Source of the DNA: Herpetosiphon llansteffanensis
Lineage (GTDB): Bacteria; Chloroflexota; Chloroflexia; Chloroflexales; Herpetosiphonaceae
NCBI RefSeq assembly: GCF_003205875.1
Contig: NZ_PUBZ01000121.1
Location: 1-34,854 of the forward strand
DNA: 34,854 nucleotides
Direction of reading: 5' to 3'
A model generated the notes under the pieces. It was not told the origin of the DNA, did not search any database, and saw nothing but the letters and a program-made list of their open reading frames with translations. The position numbers and the translations under genes are program-made. Shown here in pieces: positions 14,762 to 23,722 of the stretch (within the stretch, counting starts at the first letter, position 1; each line of letters starts with the position of its first letter).

Positions 14762-15916
14762 ATGCCAGCCCCGATTGTGCAAATTGATTATGCTTTAATG
14801 AAGCAGATTGGCCTGCGGTTTCAGCGTTTGGCTGAGCGCGTTAGCTCGTTGCGCCAGCAATTGCAGCAGGTTGCTGAGCGGTTGATTGCTGGCGAATGGC
14901 AGGGCGCGGCGGCGGTAAAATTTGCCAACGAATATCAAACCCAGCTTGTGCCCGCCATCCAGCGTTTAATCACCGTTCTGAGCAGCGCCCAACAGCTGAG
15001 CCTCGAGGTAAGCGGCGTGATGCAGGCAGCCGAGGATGAAGCAGCGCGCTTGTTTCGCTCGCAGCTTGTGCTCAACCAAACCACCGATCAGGCAGCGAAG
15101 TATCAAGCGGCCTATCTTGAAATTAGCGAAATGCGCCGCGTTGAAGGCCAATTGTATGTTGCTGGCGGCGCTGACATGCGCCAAGGCATTCATCCCAGCG
15201 ATGCTGATCAAGGCCAGATTGGTGATTGCTTCGTGGTGGCTTCGCTGGCGGCAATTGCCCAACATAACCCCGATGTGATTCGCAACGCGATTGAAGATAA
15301 TGGTGATGGCACGTACACCGTCACATTCTATCAGCGCGAATCGAATAATCGCTTCAATCGCTTGAATAATTGGCTCGATAATGGCTATGATCAAGTCAAA
15401 ATTACGGTCACTGCTGAGTTTCCGCTGCTGGCCGATGGCACGCAGCCCTACATTTACGAAAACCAAGAAATGCTCAATGGCAAACGCGAATTGTGGCCAG
15501 CAATTATGGAAAAAGCCTATGGCCAATTTCTGAGTCAAAGTAGCGACCCCGTTGATCTGTATAGCACCCTCAATCGTGGTGGCAACCCTGCCGATGTGCT
15601 TGAAGCGATTACTGGCCAGCCAAGCGTGCTCGCCGATCCACAAACTTATAGCATGCGCCAGCTCGCCGAGCTGCATCACAACAAACAAGCAATTATTTTT
15701 GGCACCCACGAGCCAGAAAATCCCTTGGTCAATCAAGCGGCCTTTGTCAATAAACACTTGCAACCCAAACATGCCTATTATGTGAGCCACATTGATCAAC
15801 AGCGCAATCGGGTTACCTTGCGCAATCCATGGTCGTGGAATGAACCGCCAATTATTGTGAATTATGCTGATCTTGATCAGGTGTTTAATTCTGTGGTGAC
15901 CAATCCAATTGATTAA
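14762..15916 (+). CDS. WXG100-calpain fusion, probable secreted cysteine protease effector
   Basis: 384 residues. Residues 1-100 are a WXG100 hairpin (opening MPAPIVQIDY, Trp46-Gln-Gly in the turn), closely similar to the protein at the left window edge. Residues about 130-370 are a peptidase C2 (calpain-like) domain: oxyanion Gln150 and nucleophile Cys156 in DQGQIGDCFVVASL, His337 in KHAYYVSHI and Asn355 in LRNPWSW, so the triad is intact. There is no signal peptide, which fits export by a type VII-like system through the WXG100 part. AAGGA at 14750-14754 fixes the start; the upstream in-frame TTG at 14735 has no ribosome site. A lipoprotein gene begins 14 bases after the stop and may be its partner or immunity protein. 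No calcium-binding repeat is seen. Confidence 0.9.
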   Translation: MPAPIVQIDYALMKQIGLRFQRLAERVSSLRQQLQQVAERLIAGEWQGAAAVKFANEYQTQLVPAIQRLITVLSSAQQLSLEVSGVMQAAEDEAARLFRSQLVLNQTTDQAAKYQAAYLEISEMRRVEGQLYVAGGADMRQGIHPSDADQGQIGDCFVVASLAAIAQHNPDVIRNAIEDNGDGTYTVTFYQRESNNRFNRLNNWLDNGYDQVKITVTAEFPLLADGTQPYIYENQEMLNGKRELWPAIMEKAYGQFLSQSSDPVDLYSTLNRGGNPADVLEAITGQPSVLADPQTYSMRQLAELHHNKQAIIFGTHEPENPLVNQAAFVNKHLQPKHAYYVSHIDQQRNRVTLRNPWSWNEPPIIVNYADLDQVFNSVVTNPID

Positions 15917-15930
15917 TTGGAGTAAGCTGC

Positions 15931-16599
15931 ATGCGTTTTTGCTGGTTATTGAGTCTGTTTGTTGTGTTGATGGTTGGTTGTCAAAGCGCCCAAGACCCGC
16001 TTGCCAACCAAGAAGAGGAACCCGCTCCGATGCTAACCCTTGATCAAGCAACCCATGTGACCTTACGCGAAGGCACCGATGTTCAAATCGCAGGCCTCAA
16101 CCTTGGGGTTTTGCAGATTTTATATAGTTCAACTGAGCCAAAACAACCAATTGGCGTGCGGATTCGCTTTTTAACCAAGCCAGCGATTTTTAATTATCAT
16201 AGTGAGATGTTGCTCAATCAAACAATCAGCGTGGCACATTATCAAGTGCAATTGCTTGCGATTGAGCAACAATCAATTCAGGTAGCGATTCGCCTGACCG
16301 CTGAGCAAGCGCCAAACGTGCCAATCGCCGCCTTGGCCGACGAACAGCTGTTGATTGCGCCGCCTAATACGAGCGTTGGCGATGGCTATTTAACCATCAC
16401 GCTTGGCGCGTATTATCCGGCCAGCGATGTGCAAGCAGCGCGCATCGAATTAAGTGTTTGGGTCAGTAGTAGCGTGCCAGCGCTTGAGCTAGCAGCGACG
16501 CTTGGTCAAGTCATCGAATACGAAGGCTACACCGTTCGCGTGCTATGGCTACCGAATGCAACCTATCCCATGGTTGCGCTTGGCTTGCAGCCTGAATAA
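15931..16599 (+). CDS. Putative lipoprotein, unknown, partner of the calpain gene
   Basis: 222 residues. The N-terminal signal MRFCWLLSLFVVLMVGC ends at a probable lipobox Cys17, followed by an acidic linker (NQEEEPAP) and a beta-rich domain with no motif that I recognise. It should be anchored on the outer face of the membrane. It starts 14 bases after the WXG100-calpain stop with GGAG upstream, so the two are surely co-transcribed. That arrangement is typical of effector-immunity or enzyme-inhibitor pairs, which is the leading guess; an anchor or chaperone for the protease is an alternative. Function is unproven. Confidence 0.75.
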   Translation: MRFCWLLSLFVVLMVGCQSAQDPLANQEEEPAPMLTLDQATHVTLREGTDVQIAGLNLGVLQILYSSTEPKQPIGVRIRFLTKPAIFNYHSEMLLNQTISVAHYQVQLLAIEQQSIQVAIRLTAEQAPNVPIAALADEQLLIAPPNTSVGDGYLTITLGAYYPASDVQAARIELSVWVSSSVPALELAATLGQVIEYEGYTVRVLWLPNATYPMVALGLQPE

Positions 16600-16628
16600 A
16601 TTTGTTCAATCCGCGAGAGAGCGAATTC

Positions 16629-16656
16629 TGACGGCCAGCCAGAAATATGCTACAAT
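16629..16656 (+). promoter_or_regulatory. Possible promoter of the TerB_N-like/SNF2 operon
   Basis: CTGACG (16629-16634, 4 of 6 to TTGACA), a 16-base spacer and TACAAT (16651-16656, 5 of 6 to TATAAT) lie about 40 bases upstream of the ATG at 16695. The rest of 16600-16694 shows nothing else. Confidence 0.4.
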
Positions 16657-16694
16657 AAGCGCTGATGTTTAAATTTGAGGTGACATAATCCACG

Positions 16695-18875
16695 ATGGCA
16701 CGCACTACTCGCGCTATTCCACAACGTACACTTTCTGCTGAAGATCGGGCTACATTTGAGCGGATGGCTGAGAGTATCCGTTCGTTGGTTGGAGTACATA
16801 TAAATCAACAGCCTGGGCGTTTCATGTTGGATACGCGGATTATGCTCGATTTGGTGCGTTTTCCGGTGATGCGGCCAACAGGCGGGCGGGTAACGTGGGG
16901 CGGCTATTTTACCTATTCGCCGACTTATGCCTCATTAACCCCTGAACAACGCTGGAATTATATTGCGTGGTTGGCTGGCGACGAGAGTTGCGCAATCCAA
17001 CTGTTTCGCATTATGCGGCTGTATGCCTTATGCGCCGAATTAACCACGACGCGCCGCGATGAGGCGATTACGGCCATGCGCCAGTTGTACGATTCGAGTA
17101 CCAACGATGCGGTGGCCCAAAGCTCGATTGGCAATGTCTTGACCTTGGCCTATGCAGCTTCGCAATCAGATGGATTAGGCGAGTGGTTGACCATCTTTAC
17201 TCCCTCAAATGCGATTCCCGCCGATGTGTTGATTCGCTGTTTTGCCTTGGCCTCGATCGAAGCCAGCGGCCCACTGCTTTTCGATATTGCCTCGCGTTGT
17301 AATTTCAAGCTTGGCCGTGGTTTGGGCGGCAAACGCGCCGCGATTGAACAAGCCATGCGCGATATTGCTGATCGTTGGGGCGAGCGCCATCAGACCACCG
17401 TCATTCGCACGATGGTTGAGCAAACGCCAACAATGCCGGTTGCGCTGAACTATAGCGATACCTTGGTAATGTGGGTTGCCCGCGCCTTGGAGCTTTCGCA
17501 AGGGGTCTTTTTATTCGATCGTTCCGATGCCGCTAGTTTTATTCGCGGTTTGGCTGCTGCCGCCCAAGAGCAAGTGCGTTCGAACAAAAAAGGCAGTACG
17601 CCGCTCGATGGCCTCGAATTGCTTGATGGCATTCTCAAAGGCGATGGTGGTGTGGTTCAATTCGATCTCTCTGGCTCTGCTGAATATGTGATGACCGAGG
17701 AAGAAGAGGAGATTTTAGAGCAAAAGTTAAATCGCATTCAAAAAGTGCCAGGGGTCAAAGTCGTCAAAAACGAATGGGATGTTTTTTCCTATTGGAGTGG
17801 CCGCCAAAATACCTCGCCCGATGCGGTGCTGATTCGCAGCTTGCCAATTAAGCAACCAAGCTCGCCCGAACCATGGAACGCCCCAACGCCGCCAACCTAC
17901 GCCGTCGCCTCCTACAAAACCTTAACCCCAGAACAACGCTGGTGGTATTTGGATTGGCTGGCAGGCGAGGATGTCAAGCCCTTGGAGGTATTTTGGTCGG
18001 TGCGTTTCAAAGGCTTAGAGGCAGCGTTTAGCCGTTTGACTCCCCAAAAAGCCCAAGAACAGACCGATTCGTGGTTTGACGAGCGTGATCCACGCTTGCT
18101 CAAGCACAACATTGTGGGCATGCTCGAAACGATTTTCGACCAGACCAACGATGAATCATTGATGCGAGCTGGCCTTGATTTGCTCATGCCACTGTATAGC
18201 GATTTTGGCGATGTTGAACGGGCAAATGCAGCCTTCAATCGCACGCCGATGAACCCCGATCAAGCGACGCGCTTGCTCGAATTGTTGTGGAATGCAGGCG
18301 GCGTGGTTGATGGCCGTGGCTTGTTGTATGTGGCGCGGGTTGGCGGTTTCAACCATACGCCATTGACTCGCGAGTGCTTCGACCAAATTGCCGAACGCGC
18401 CGAGCAATTGCTCAGCGAATGGGAAATGGATAATGGCCCGCTGAGCGATTTGCCGATTGTTAATTTCAGCTATACCCGCTCCAAGCGGCGGGTGGTGAGT
18501 GCGGTCAGTGTTGCTGCCGATGTAGCGCGTCAAGCCCAAGAAGAAATTAAGGCGCAACGCCGCTCTGCTCCACGTACCGCCCGCATGAGCGCCGAGGAAA
18601 TCGAAGCCGAACAAGCAGAGTTGGCCGAACTGCCAACCAACGCTGGCGACGGCCCAGCAGAGGCGATCTATGTACAATTGGCCAGCGATCCGCAGTTGGT
18701 CGAACTCTATTTGACCTATGGAGCCGAAGCGCTCGATCAAGGGCGGCCAACCGAGGCAGTAGCCTTTTTGCGCCGTGCCGCCGAGCTTGAGCCACGCAGC
18801 CATGCCAGTTTGTTGTTGCCCTTAGCGCGTTTACGCTTAAGCGAAGCCGCTCACGACCAGAAGCCAAATCAGTAG
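16695..18875 (+). CDS. Large protein with two TerB_N-like segments and a TPR-like end
   Basis: 726 residues, soluble. Two copies of a motif are visible: YASLTPEQRWNYIAWLAGDE (about 79-97) and YKTLTPEQRWWYLDWLAGED (about 404-425). This Y..L.p.QR..Yl.WLa pattern is that of TerB_N domains; the second copy continues VFWSVRFKGLEAAF, like the TerB_N core. Between them is a long helical region and an acidic stretch TEEEEEILEQKLNRIQ (about 336-351). The end (about 650-720) looks like a tetratricopeptide helix pair (AEALDQGRPTEAVAFLRRAAELEP). TerB_N proteins have been linked to DNA-processing and phage or stress defence loci with helicases. A SNF2 gene follows after 17 bases. The family call is moderate and the function is inferred. 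Confidence 0.6.
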   Translation: MARTTRAIPQRTLSAEDRATFERMAESIRSLVGVHINQQPGRFMLDTRIMLDLVRFPVMRPTGGRVTWGGYFTYSPTYASLTPEQRWNYIAWLAGDESCAIQLFRIMRLYALCAELTTTRRDEAITAMRQLYDSSTNDAVAQSSIGNVLTLAYAASQSDGLGEWLTIFTPSNAIPADVLIRCFALASIEASGPLLFDIASRCNFKLGRGLGGKRAAIEQAMRDIADRWGERHQTTVIRTMVEQTPTMPVALNYSDTLVMWVARALELSQGVFLFDRSDAASFIRGLAAAAQEQVRSNKKGSTPLDGLELLDGILKGDGGVVQFDLSGSAEYVMTEEEEEILEQKLNRIQKVPGVKVVKNEWDVFSYWSGRQNTSPDAVLIRSLPIKQPSSPEPWNAPTPPTYAVASYKTLTPEQRWWYLDWLAGEDVKPLEVFWSVRFKGLEAAFSRLTPQKAQEQTDSWFDERDPRLLKHNIVGMLETIFDQTNDESLMRAGLDLLMPLYSDFGDVERANAAFNRTPMNPDQATRLLELLWNAGGVVDGRGLLYVARVGGFNHTPLTRECFDQIAERAEQLLSEWEMDNGPLSDLPIVNFSYTRSKRRVVSAVSVAADVARQAQEEIKAQRRSAPRTARMSAEEIEAEQAELAELPTNAGDGPAEAIYVQLASDPQLVELYLTYGAEALDQGRPTEAVAFLRRAAELEPRSHASLLLPLARLRLSEAAHDQKPNQ

Positions 18876-18892
18876 AAAATAGGTTCATATCA

Positions 18893-20902
18893 ATGGAAGA
18901 ATTACGTCGCCAGCGCTATCTTGAGATTTTGGCGAGCTTGCCTGAGCCAGCCTTTGAGCTAGCGCAACTTGTGCAAGCACTGCCTGAGATTGATCAGCCT
19001 GAAATTGAAGCAGATTTATTGCATTTGGGCTTTGAATTAGATGAATATTTGATCCGCGCTGATTTTGAAGCAGCATTAACGCCCAATACCCGTGCAACTC
19101 GCCCTCAGATTCCGGTGGCTGCACCGCCGCGCTTGCAAGCTTTGCCGCCAATTTTAAACGAGTTGCGCTTTCGACCACCAACCGATGGCGAACGCGCGCG
19201 CTTGCTGAGCGGCCACGTTACTCCAGCCGATCGTTGGGCAGTGCGCGAACAAGCTGAACACTATACCCTCAAAGGTGGCTTCGACCATCTGCTTTCGCTC
19301 GAATACGCCGCGATTGATGCCAAGGAATATCAATTGCGTGCTGTGCGGCGCGTTTTGGGCGAAATGCATGGCAACGCAATTTTGGCCGATGAAGTTGGTT
19401 TGGGTAAAACTATCGAAGCTGGCTTGATCATCAAAGAATATCACTTGCGCGAAATGATTCGCACATGTTTGATTTTGACTCCAGCGCCGCTTTCCGAGCA
19501 ATGGCTCGAAGAAATGCACGATAAGTTTGGCATGAATTTTCATCGTTTAGGCGATGATACGGATATTGGCCAATATCCGTTGGTCGTTGGCTCAATTGAT
19601 CGGGCCAAGGGTGCATATCGTAAAGCACTGACCGACCGAACGTGGGATATGTTGGTGATTGATGAATGTCATATGCTCAAAAATCACCGAACTGGGCGCT
19701 ATAAATTTGTTTTCAACTTAAATCGCAAACATTGTTTATTGCTCTCAGCAACCCCAGTTCAAAATGAGCTACGCGAATTGTATAACTTGATTACGGTTGC
19801 GCGGCCTGGTCATCTCAAAGGGCCACGCCAATTCCAAAAATTATTTATGGAAGATCGTCGTCATGCGCGTAACGTTGATCATTTGCGTGCTTTGCTCAAC
19901 GAGGTCATGATTCGCAATCGGCGTTCAAATACCCTCACCGAATTACCACCACGCTTAATTCATCATCATGAAATTGAATTAACCGACGATGAGCACGATT
20001 TTCACGATGCAATGGTTCGCTTTTGCAAACATATCTATCAACGCTATGTTGAAGGCGAGATTGTGTTGCAAAGCATCGATGGCAAGGTTGTTGTTTCAAA
20101 ATTGGTCTTAGTCTTGATGACCTTGCTCAAAGAAATGACTTCTAGTCCACGTGCTGTTGGCCATACGCTACGTGGTGCAATGACTGCGCGCTTGGGTAAA
20201 ATGGATGGTGCTGATAGCAGCGAATTGGATCGCTTGCTCAAAATCGTTGATGAAATGCAGATTCCATCCAAAGCGCGAACATTATTGAAAATTGTCAAAA
20301 ACGATGATAGCAAAATTATCGTTTATACCGAGTTTGTAGCAACCTTGGAATTCTTGCGCGATTTCTTGGCTGATCACGGAGTCGAATCGGTTTTGTTCCA
20401 CGGTGGTCTCAGCGGAATGCAAAAACGCAGCGCGGTCGAGCGTTTCCGCGATGGCAAAGCCCAGGTCTTTTTATCAACCGAGAGTGGTGGTCAAGGGCTC
20501 AACCTACAATTCTGCCATCGCTTGGTTAATTACGACTTGCCATGGAATCCAATGCGGATTGAGCAACGGATTGGGCGGGTGCATCGCTATGGTCAAGAAC
20601 GGCCTGTTGAAATTTACACCTTGATTTTACGCGGCACAATCGAAGAATATATTCTGCACGTGCTAACTGGTAAAATCGATATGTTCCAGACCGTCATTGG
20701 CGAAATTGATGCAATGCTTTCGTTTATGCACGAACAACAAAGCCTTGAAGTACGCATAACCGATATTATTTTGCATTCAAAGAGCTTTGACGAAATTCGC
20801 GCCCAAATGGAATTGCTTGGCGAAGAATTGCGCAAAGCCAACGATACACTCAACGAAGCAGAAAAAACCAACGCCGCCTTGTTGGATAGTGTCTTAGGCT
20901 AA
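18893..20902 (+). CDS. SNF2-family helicase-like ATPase (RapA/HepA type)
   Basis: 669 residues. SF2/SNF2 motifs occur in order: Q-like YQLRAVRRVLGEM, motif I ADEVGLGKTIEAGL (about 165-178), motif II DECH (in VIDECHMLKN), motif III LSATPVQNEL, motif IV IIVYTEFVATLEFL, motif V STESGGQGLNLQF and motif VI QRIGRVHRYGQ. The N-terminal 100 residues are helical and not assigned; the C-terminus is a coiled helix, with no nuclease domain. Such ATPases translocate on double-stranded DNA or remove proteins or polymerase from it. It is co-transcribed with the TerB_N-like gene. A DISARM-like or other anti-phage role, a RapA-like transcription recycling role or DNA repair are all open. Confidence 0.92.
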   Translation: MEELRRQRYLEILASLPEPAFELAQLVQALPEIDQPEIEADLLHLGFELDEYLIRADFEAALTPNTRATRPQIPVAAPPRLQALPPILNELRFRPPTDGERARLLSGHVTPADRWAVREQAEHYTLKGGFDHLLSLEYAAIDAKEYQLRAVRRVLGEMHGNAILADEVGLGKTIEAGLIIKEYHLREMIRTCLILTPAPLSEQWLEEMHDKFGMNFHRLGDDTDIGQYPLVVGSIDRAKGAYRKALTDRTWDMLVIDECHMLKNHRTGRYKFVFNLNRKHCLLLSATPVQNELRELYNLITVARPGHLKGPRQFQKLFMEDRRHARNVDHLRALLNEVMIRNRRSNTLTELPPRLIHHHEIELTDDEHDFHDAMVRFCKHIYQRYVEGEIVLQSIDGKVVVSKLVLVLMTLLKEMTSSPRAVGHTLRGAMTARLGKMDGADSSELDRLLKIVDEMQIPSKARTLLKIVKNDDSKIIVYTEFVATLEFLRDFLADHGVESVLFHGGLSGMQKRSAVERFRDGKAQVFLSTESGGQGLNLQFCHRLVNYDLPWNPMRIEQRIGRVHRYGQERPVEIYTLILRGTIEEYILHVLTGKIDMFQTVIGEIDAMLSFMHEQQSLEVRITDIILHSKSFDEIRAQMELLGEELRKANDTLNEAEKTNAALLDSVLG

Positions 20903-21056
20903 TAGAACATAGAGCATAGAGCATAGAACATAGAACATAGAATGAATCTACTTAAAATACAGATATTCTTTATTCTATTTAATAATTATGCTATACACAG
21001 TGATTATGAATTACTGCTAAAGTATACTTAAATTTATGCTCTATGTTCTATGTTCT
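20902..21056. repeat. Heptamer tandem repeat with inverted copies
   Basis: Six tandem units of ATAGARC (the last varied to ATAGAAT) run from 20902 to 20943, beginning on the last base of the SNF2 stop codon. The inverse sequence (GCTCTATGTTCTATGTTCT) is at 21038-21056. The 95 bases between are very AT-rich. The whole 155-bp block looks like a small inverted-repeat element or a folded mRNA end. It leaves little room for the ribE promoter, for which TATACT at 21023-21028 is the only -10 candidate. No FMN riboswitch was seen. Confidence 0.65.
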
Positions 21057-21074
21057 TACTAAAGGGAATGTACA

Positions 21075-21686
21075 ATGTTTACAGGAATTGTTGAAGAAAT
21101 TGGCACAATTCTGGTGGCAAATACGGGCCTTGAGCGCGATAATACGTTGCGCATTGGCTGTAACGTGGCAACCAGCGATGCCCAATTAGGCGATAGCATT
21201 GCAGTCAACGGCGTTTGTTTAACCGTAACCGCCTTTGAAGCCGATTGGTTTGAGGTTGGCTTAGCCCCAGAAACCTTGCGTCGCACCAATTTGGGCCAGC
21301 TCAAGGTTGGCAGCGCAGTCAATTTAGAGCGTGCATTGACAGCTGGGCGACGCATGGGCGGTCATTATGTGCAAGGTCACGTCGATGGCACTGGTGAAAT
21401 TATCGCCATCGAGCCAGAGGGCGAATCCAAAGCGATTACAATTCGGGTTGCCCCAGCTTTGATGCGCTATATCGTCGAAAAAGGCTTTATTGCTGTTGAT
21501 GGCACCAGCTTGACGATTACCCGCACCACTGACGAGAGCTTTGGCTTGGCGATTATTGCCCATACCCAAGCGTGGGCGATTATTGGCCAGCAGCAGGTTG
21601 GCGATACGGTCAATATCGAAGTCGATATTCTGGCCAAGTATGTTGAAAATATCGTGCGCTTCGACCGCAAAATGCTTGCCGAATAA
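21075..21686 (+). CDS. ribE: Riboflavin synthase, alpha subunit
   Basis: 203 residues. It dismutates two 6,7-dimethyl-8-ribityllumazines to riboflavin in the final step of the pathway. Two lumazine-binding repeats are visible, each starting with the same kind of signature: MFTGIVEEIGTI at the N-terminus with DSIAVNGVCLTV, and MGGHYVQGHVDGTGEI with FIAVDGTSLTI in the second half. Length is standard. A GGGA ribosome site is eight bases from the ATG. It heads a three-gene set with a methyltransferase and ribBA; ribD and ribH are not in the window, so the pathway is split around the genome. Confidence 0.97.
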   Translation: MFTGIVEEIGTILVANTGLERDNTLRIGCNVATSDAQLGDSIAVNGVCLTVTAFEADWFEVGLAPETLRRTNLGQLKVGSAVNLERALTAGRRMGGHYVQGHVDGTGEIIAIEPEGESKAITIRVAPALMRYIVEKGFIAVDGTSLTITRTTDESFGLAIIAHTQAWAIIGQQQVGDTVNIEVDILAKYVENIVRFDRKMLAE

Positions 21687-21714
21687 GCGCCGTTTGCTTA
21701 GATGGAATCGATAA

Positions 21715-22461
21715 ATGATGTATAACGACTATGCCCGTTACTATGATAACGGGCAGCTCCATTTTAGCGTCTTGATGTTTGATTATTTGCAGCGTGTGCT
21801 GGAACTGCACCCCGTGCCTGGCCGTTCGATGATCGATTTGGCTTGTGGCACAGGCACGTTGGCCTTGATGCATGCCGATTTGAGCTGGGATGTGTTGGGC
21901 ATTGATGCATCGCGCGAGATGCTGCGCATTGCCCAACGCAAGGCCCGTGGCGACGTAACCCAGCAACGTTCAATTCGTTTTCGGCGCGCCGATATGCGCG
22001 ATTGGCAGGTCAGCCAGCCAGTGCAATTAGTGACCTGTTTTTACGATAGCCTAAATTATTTGCTTGAAGCAAGCGATTTAAACGCTACTTTTGGCTGTGT
22101 GGCGGCAGCACTGGAGCCTGGCGGGCGCTGGATTTTCGACATCAACACGCCCTATTTTTTGGAGCATGTTTGGCAACCAGTCGAAATCGACGAGCGCGAT
22201 GGCTATGTGCATATTATGCATTCGCAATTCGAGCCAGAACGCTGTATCTCGTGGTTGCAATTAACTGGTTTTGCCCAGCGCGATGATGGCTTGTTTGAGC
22301 GATTTAGCGAGCAGCATGCAGAACGTGGCTATAGCCAAGCCACATTAGAGCAACTTTTACGGGCAAACGGGTTTACAATAGAGGCCGTGTACGATTGTTT
22401 CGTGCTGACTGAACCAACCCCGATCAGCCATCGCTGGCTCTGGGTCTGTACCAAACAATGA
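21715..22461 (+). CDS. Class I SAM-dependent methyltransferase
   Basis: 248 residues. Rossmann-fold motif I is MIDLACGTGTLALMHA (about 39-54), the SAM acid loop VLGIDASREML follows, then RRADMRDW (motif II) and a FYDSLNYLL post-II segment. The N-terminus MMYNDYARYYDN is common in small-molecule methyltransferases of this group. The substrate is unknown. It lies between ribE (28-base gap) and ribBA (30-base gap) on the same strand, so it is probably co-expressed with riboflavin synthesis, though a flavin substrate is not shown. It resembles the methyltransferase at 33923 in domain type but is not a close copy. Confidence 0.88.
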   Translation: MMYNDYARYYDNGQLHFSVLMFDYLQRVLELHPVPGRSMIDLACGTGTLALMHADLSWDVLGIDASREMLRIAQRKARGDVTQQRSIRFRRADMRDWQVSQPVQLVTCFYDSLNYLLEASDLNATFGCVAAALEPGGRWIFDINTPYFLEHVWQPVEIDERDGYVHIMHSQFEPERCISWLQLTGFAQRDDGLFERFSEQHAERGYSQATLEQLLRANGFTIEAVYDCFVLTEPTPISHRWLWVCTKQ

Positions 22462-22491
22462 GTGTTTGATTGTCGCATAAGGAGTGAAGCT

Positions 22492-23721
22492 ATGCCGTTG
22501 GCAAGCATCGAAGAAGCACTGCAAGATTATGCAGCCGGAAAAATGGTAATCATCGTCGACGATGAGGATCGTGAAAACGAGGGCGATCTGGCATGTGCTG
22601 CCCAGTTTGTTACGCCACAGGCAATTAATTTTATGGCTAAAGAGGGCCGTGGTCTGATCTGTTTGGCCATCACTGGTCAGCGCCTCGACGAGTTGGAAAT
22701 TCCCATGATGGTGACCTCGAATAATTCCAAATTTGGTACGAATTTCACCGTTTCAATCGAAGCGGCTCAAGGCGTAACCACGGGTATTTCGGCTTATGAT
22801 CGAGCGCATACGATTCAAACCGTGATTAATCCCAACTCTAAGCCAAGCGATATTTCGCGGCCCGGCCATGTGTTTCCTTTACGCGCTGCTGAGGGCGGCG
22901 TATTACGACGGGTTGGCCAAACCGAAGCCTCGGTTGATTTGGCACGCTTGGCTGGTTTGTATCCAGCAGGTGTCATTTGCGAAATTATGAACGACGATGG
23001 CACGATGGCGCGCATTCCCGACCTTACCGTCTTTGCCGAAAAGCATGATCTGAAGATTATTAGCGTCGAGCAGTTGATTCGCTATCGCCGCGAACGCGAA
23101 TTTTTGGTGACGCGTACTGCCGAAGCCCGCTTGCCAACCAAGTATGGTGAATTTCAAATTATCTCCTACGAAAGCAAAATTGATACGCCCGACCAACAAG
23201 CCAAAGAAGCCGTGGCGCTGATTATGGGCGATATTTCGACCGACGAACCAGTGCTAGTGCGAGTTCACTCCGAATGTTTAACCGGCGATGCCTTTGGCTC
23301 GTTGCGCTGCGATTGTGGCCCGCAACTCGAAAAAGCCATGCAACGGATTGCCCAAGAAGGCCGTGGCGTGTTGCTCTATTTGCGCCAAGAAGGCCGAGGC
23401 ATTGGCTTGACCAACAAAATTCGCGCCTATATGCTGCAAGACCAAGGCTTAGATACGATTGAGGCCAACGAACGCTTGGGTTTCCCTGCCGATTTGCGCG
23501 ATTATGGCTTGGGTGCTCAAATGCTGGCCGATTTGGGCTTGCGCGATTTACGCTTGTTAACCAATAATCCCAAAAAGATCATCGGTTTTGAAGGCTATGG
23601 CTTGCACGTTGTCGAACAACTTTCCTTGGAAACCGACCCCAATAGTGAAAACCAAGCCTATTTGCGCACCAAGCGCGAACGCATGGGCCATACCTTGTCG
23701 AATTTGAATTCGCCAGAATAA
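22492..23721 (+). CDS. ribBA: Bifunctional DHBP synthase / GTP cyclohydrolase II
   Basis: 409 residues. The N-terminal domain (1-200) makes 3,4-dihydroxy-2-butanone 4-phosphate from ribulose 5-phosphate, with the acidic signature [11 protein letters not shown] and GRGLICLA. The C-terminal domain (about 205-400) opens GTP, with zinc ligands in [20 protein letters not shown] and the RQEGRGIGL catalytic block, so both activities look intact. The start at 22492 is fixed by AAGGAG seven bases upstream; a GTG at 22462 would have no ribosome site. It ends one base before the convergent radC stop, leaving no room for a terminator between them. Confidence 0.97.
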   Translation: MPLASIEEALQDYAAGKMVIIVDDEDRENEGDLACAAQFVTPQAINFMAKEGRGLICLAITGQRLDELEIPMMVTSNNSKFGTNFTVSIEAAQGVTTGISAYDRAHTIQTVINPNSKPSDISRPGHVFPLRAAEGGVLRRVGQTEASVDLARLAGLYPAGVICEIMNDDGTMARIPDLTVFAEKHDLKIISVEQLIRYRREREFLVTRTAEARLPTKYGEFQIISYESKIDTPDQQAKEAVALIMGDISTDEPVLVRVHSECLTGDAFGSLRCDCGPQLEKAMQRIAQEGRGVLLYLRQEGRGIGLTNKIRAYMLQDQGLDTIEANERLGFPADLRDYGLGAQMLADLGLRDLRLLTNNPKKIIGFEGYGLHVVEQLSLETDPNSENQAYLRTKRERMGHTLSNLNSPE

Positions 23722-23722
23722 A

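Noticed and set aside
14966-16051. 361-codon open frame antisense to the calpain gene
   Set aside because: It covers a gene with an intact catalytic triad and codon pattern on the other strand, has no recognisable domain, and spans two genes.
18156-18803. 215-codon frame antisense to the TerB_N-like gene
   Set aside because: Shadow of a long co-transcribed gene with repeated motifs; no start signal.
20902-20943. Tandem repeat considered as a CRISPR array
   Set aside because: Units are only 7 bases with no unique spacers and no cas genes.
20903-21074. FMN riboswitch before ribE
   Set aside because: None of the conserved RFN blocks could be found; the region is an AT-rich repeat.
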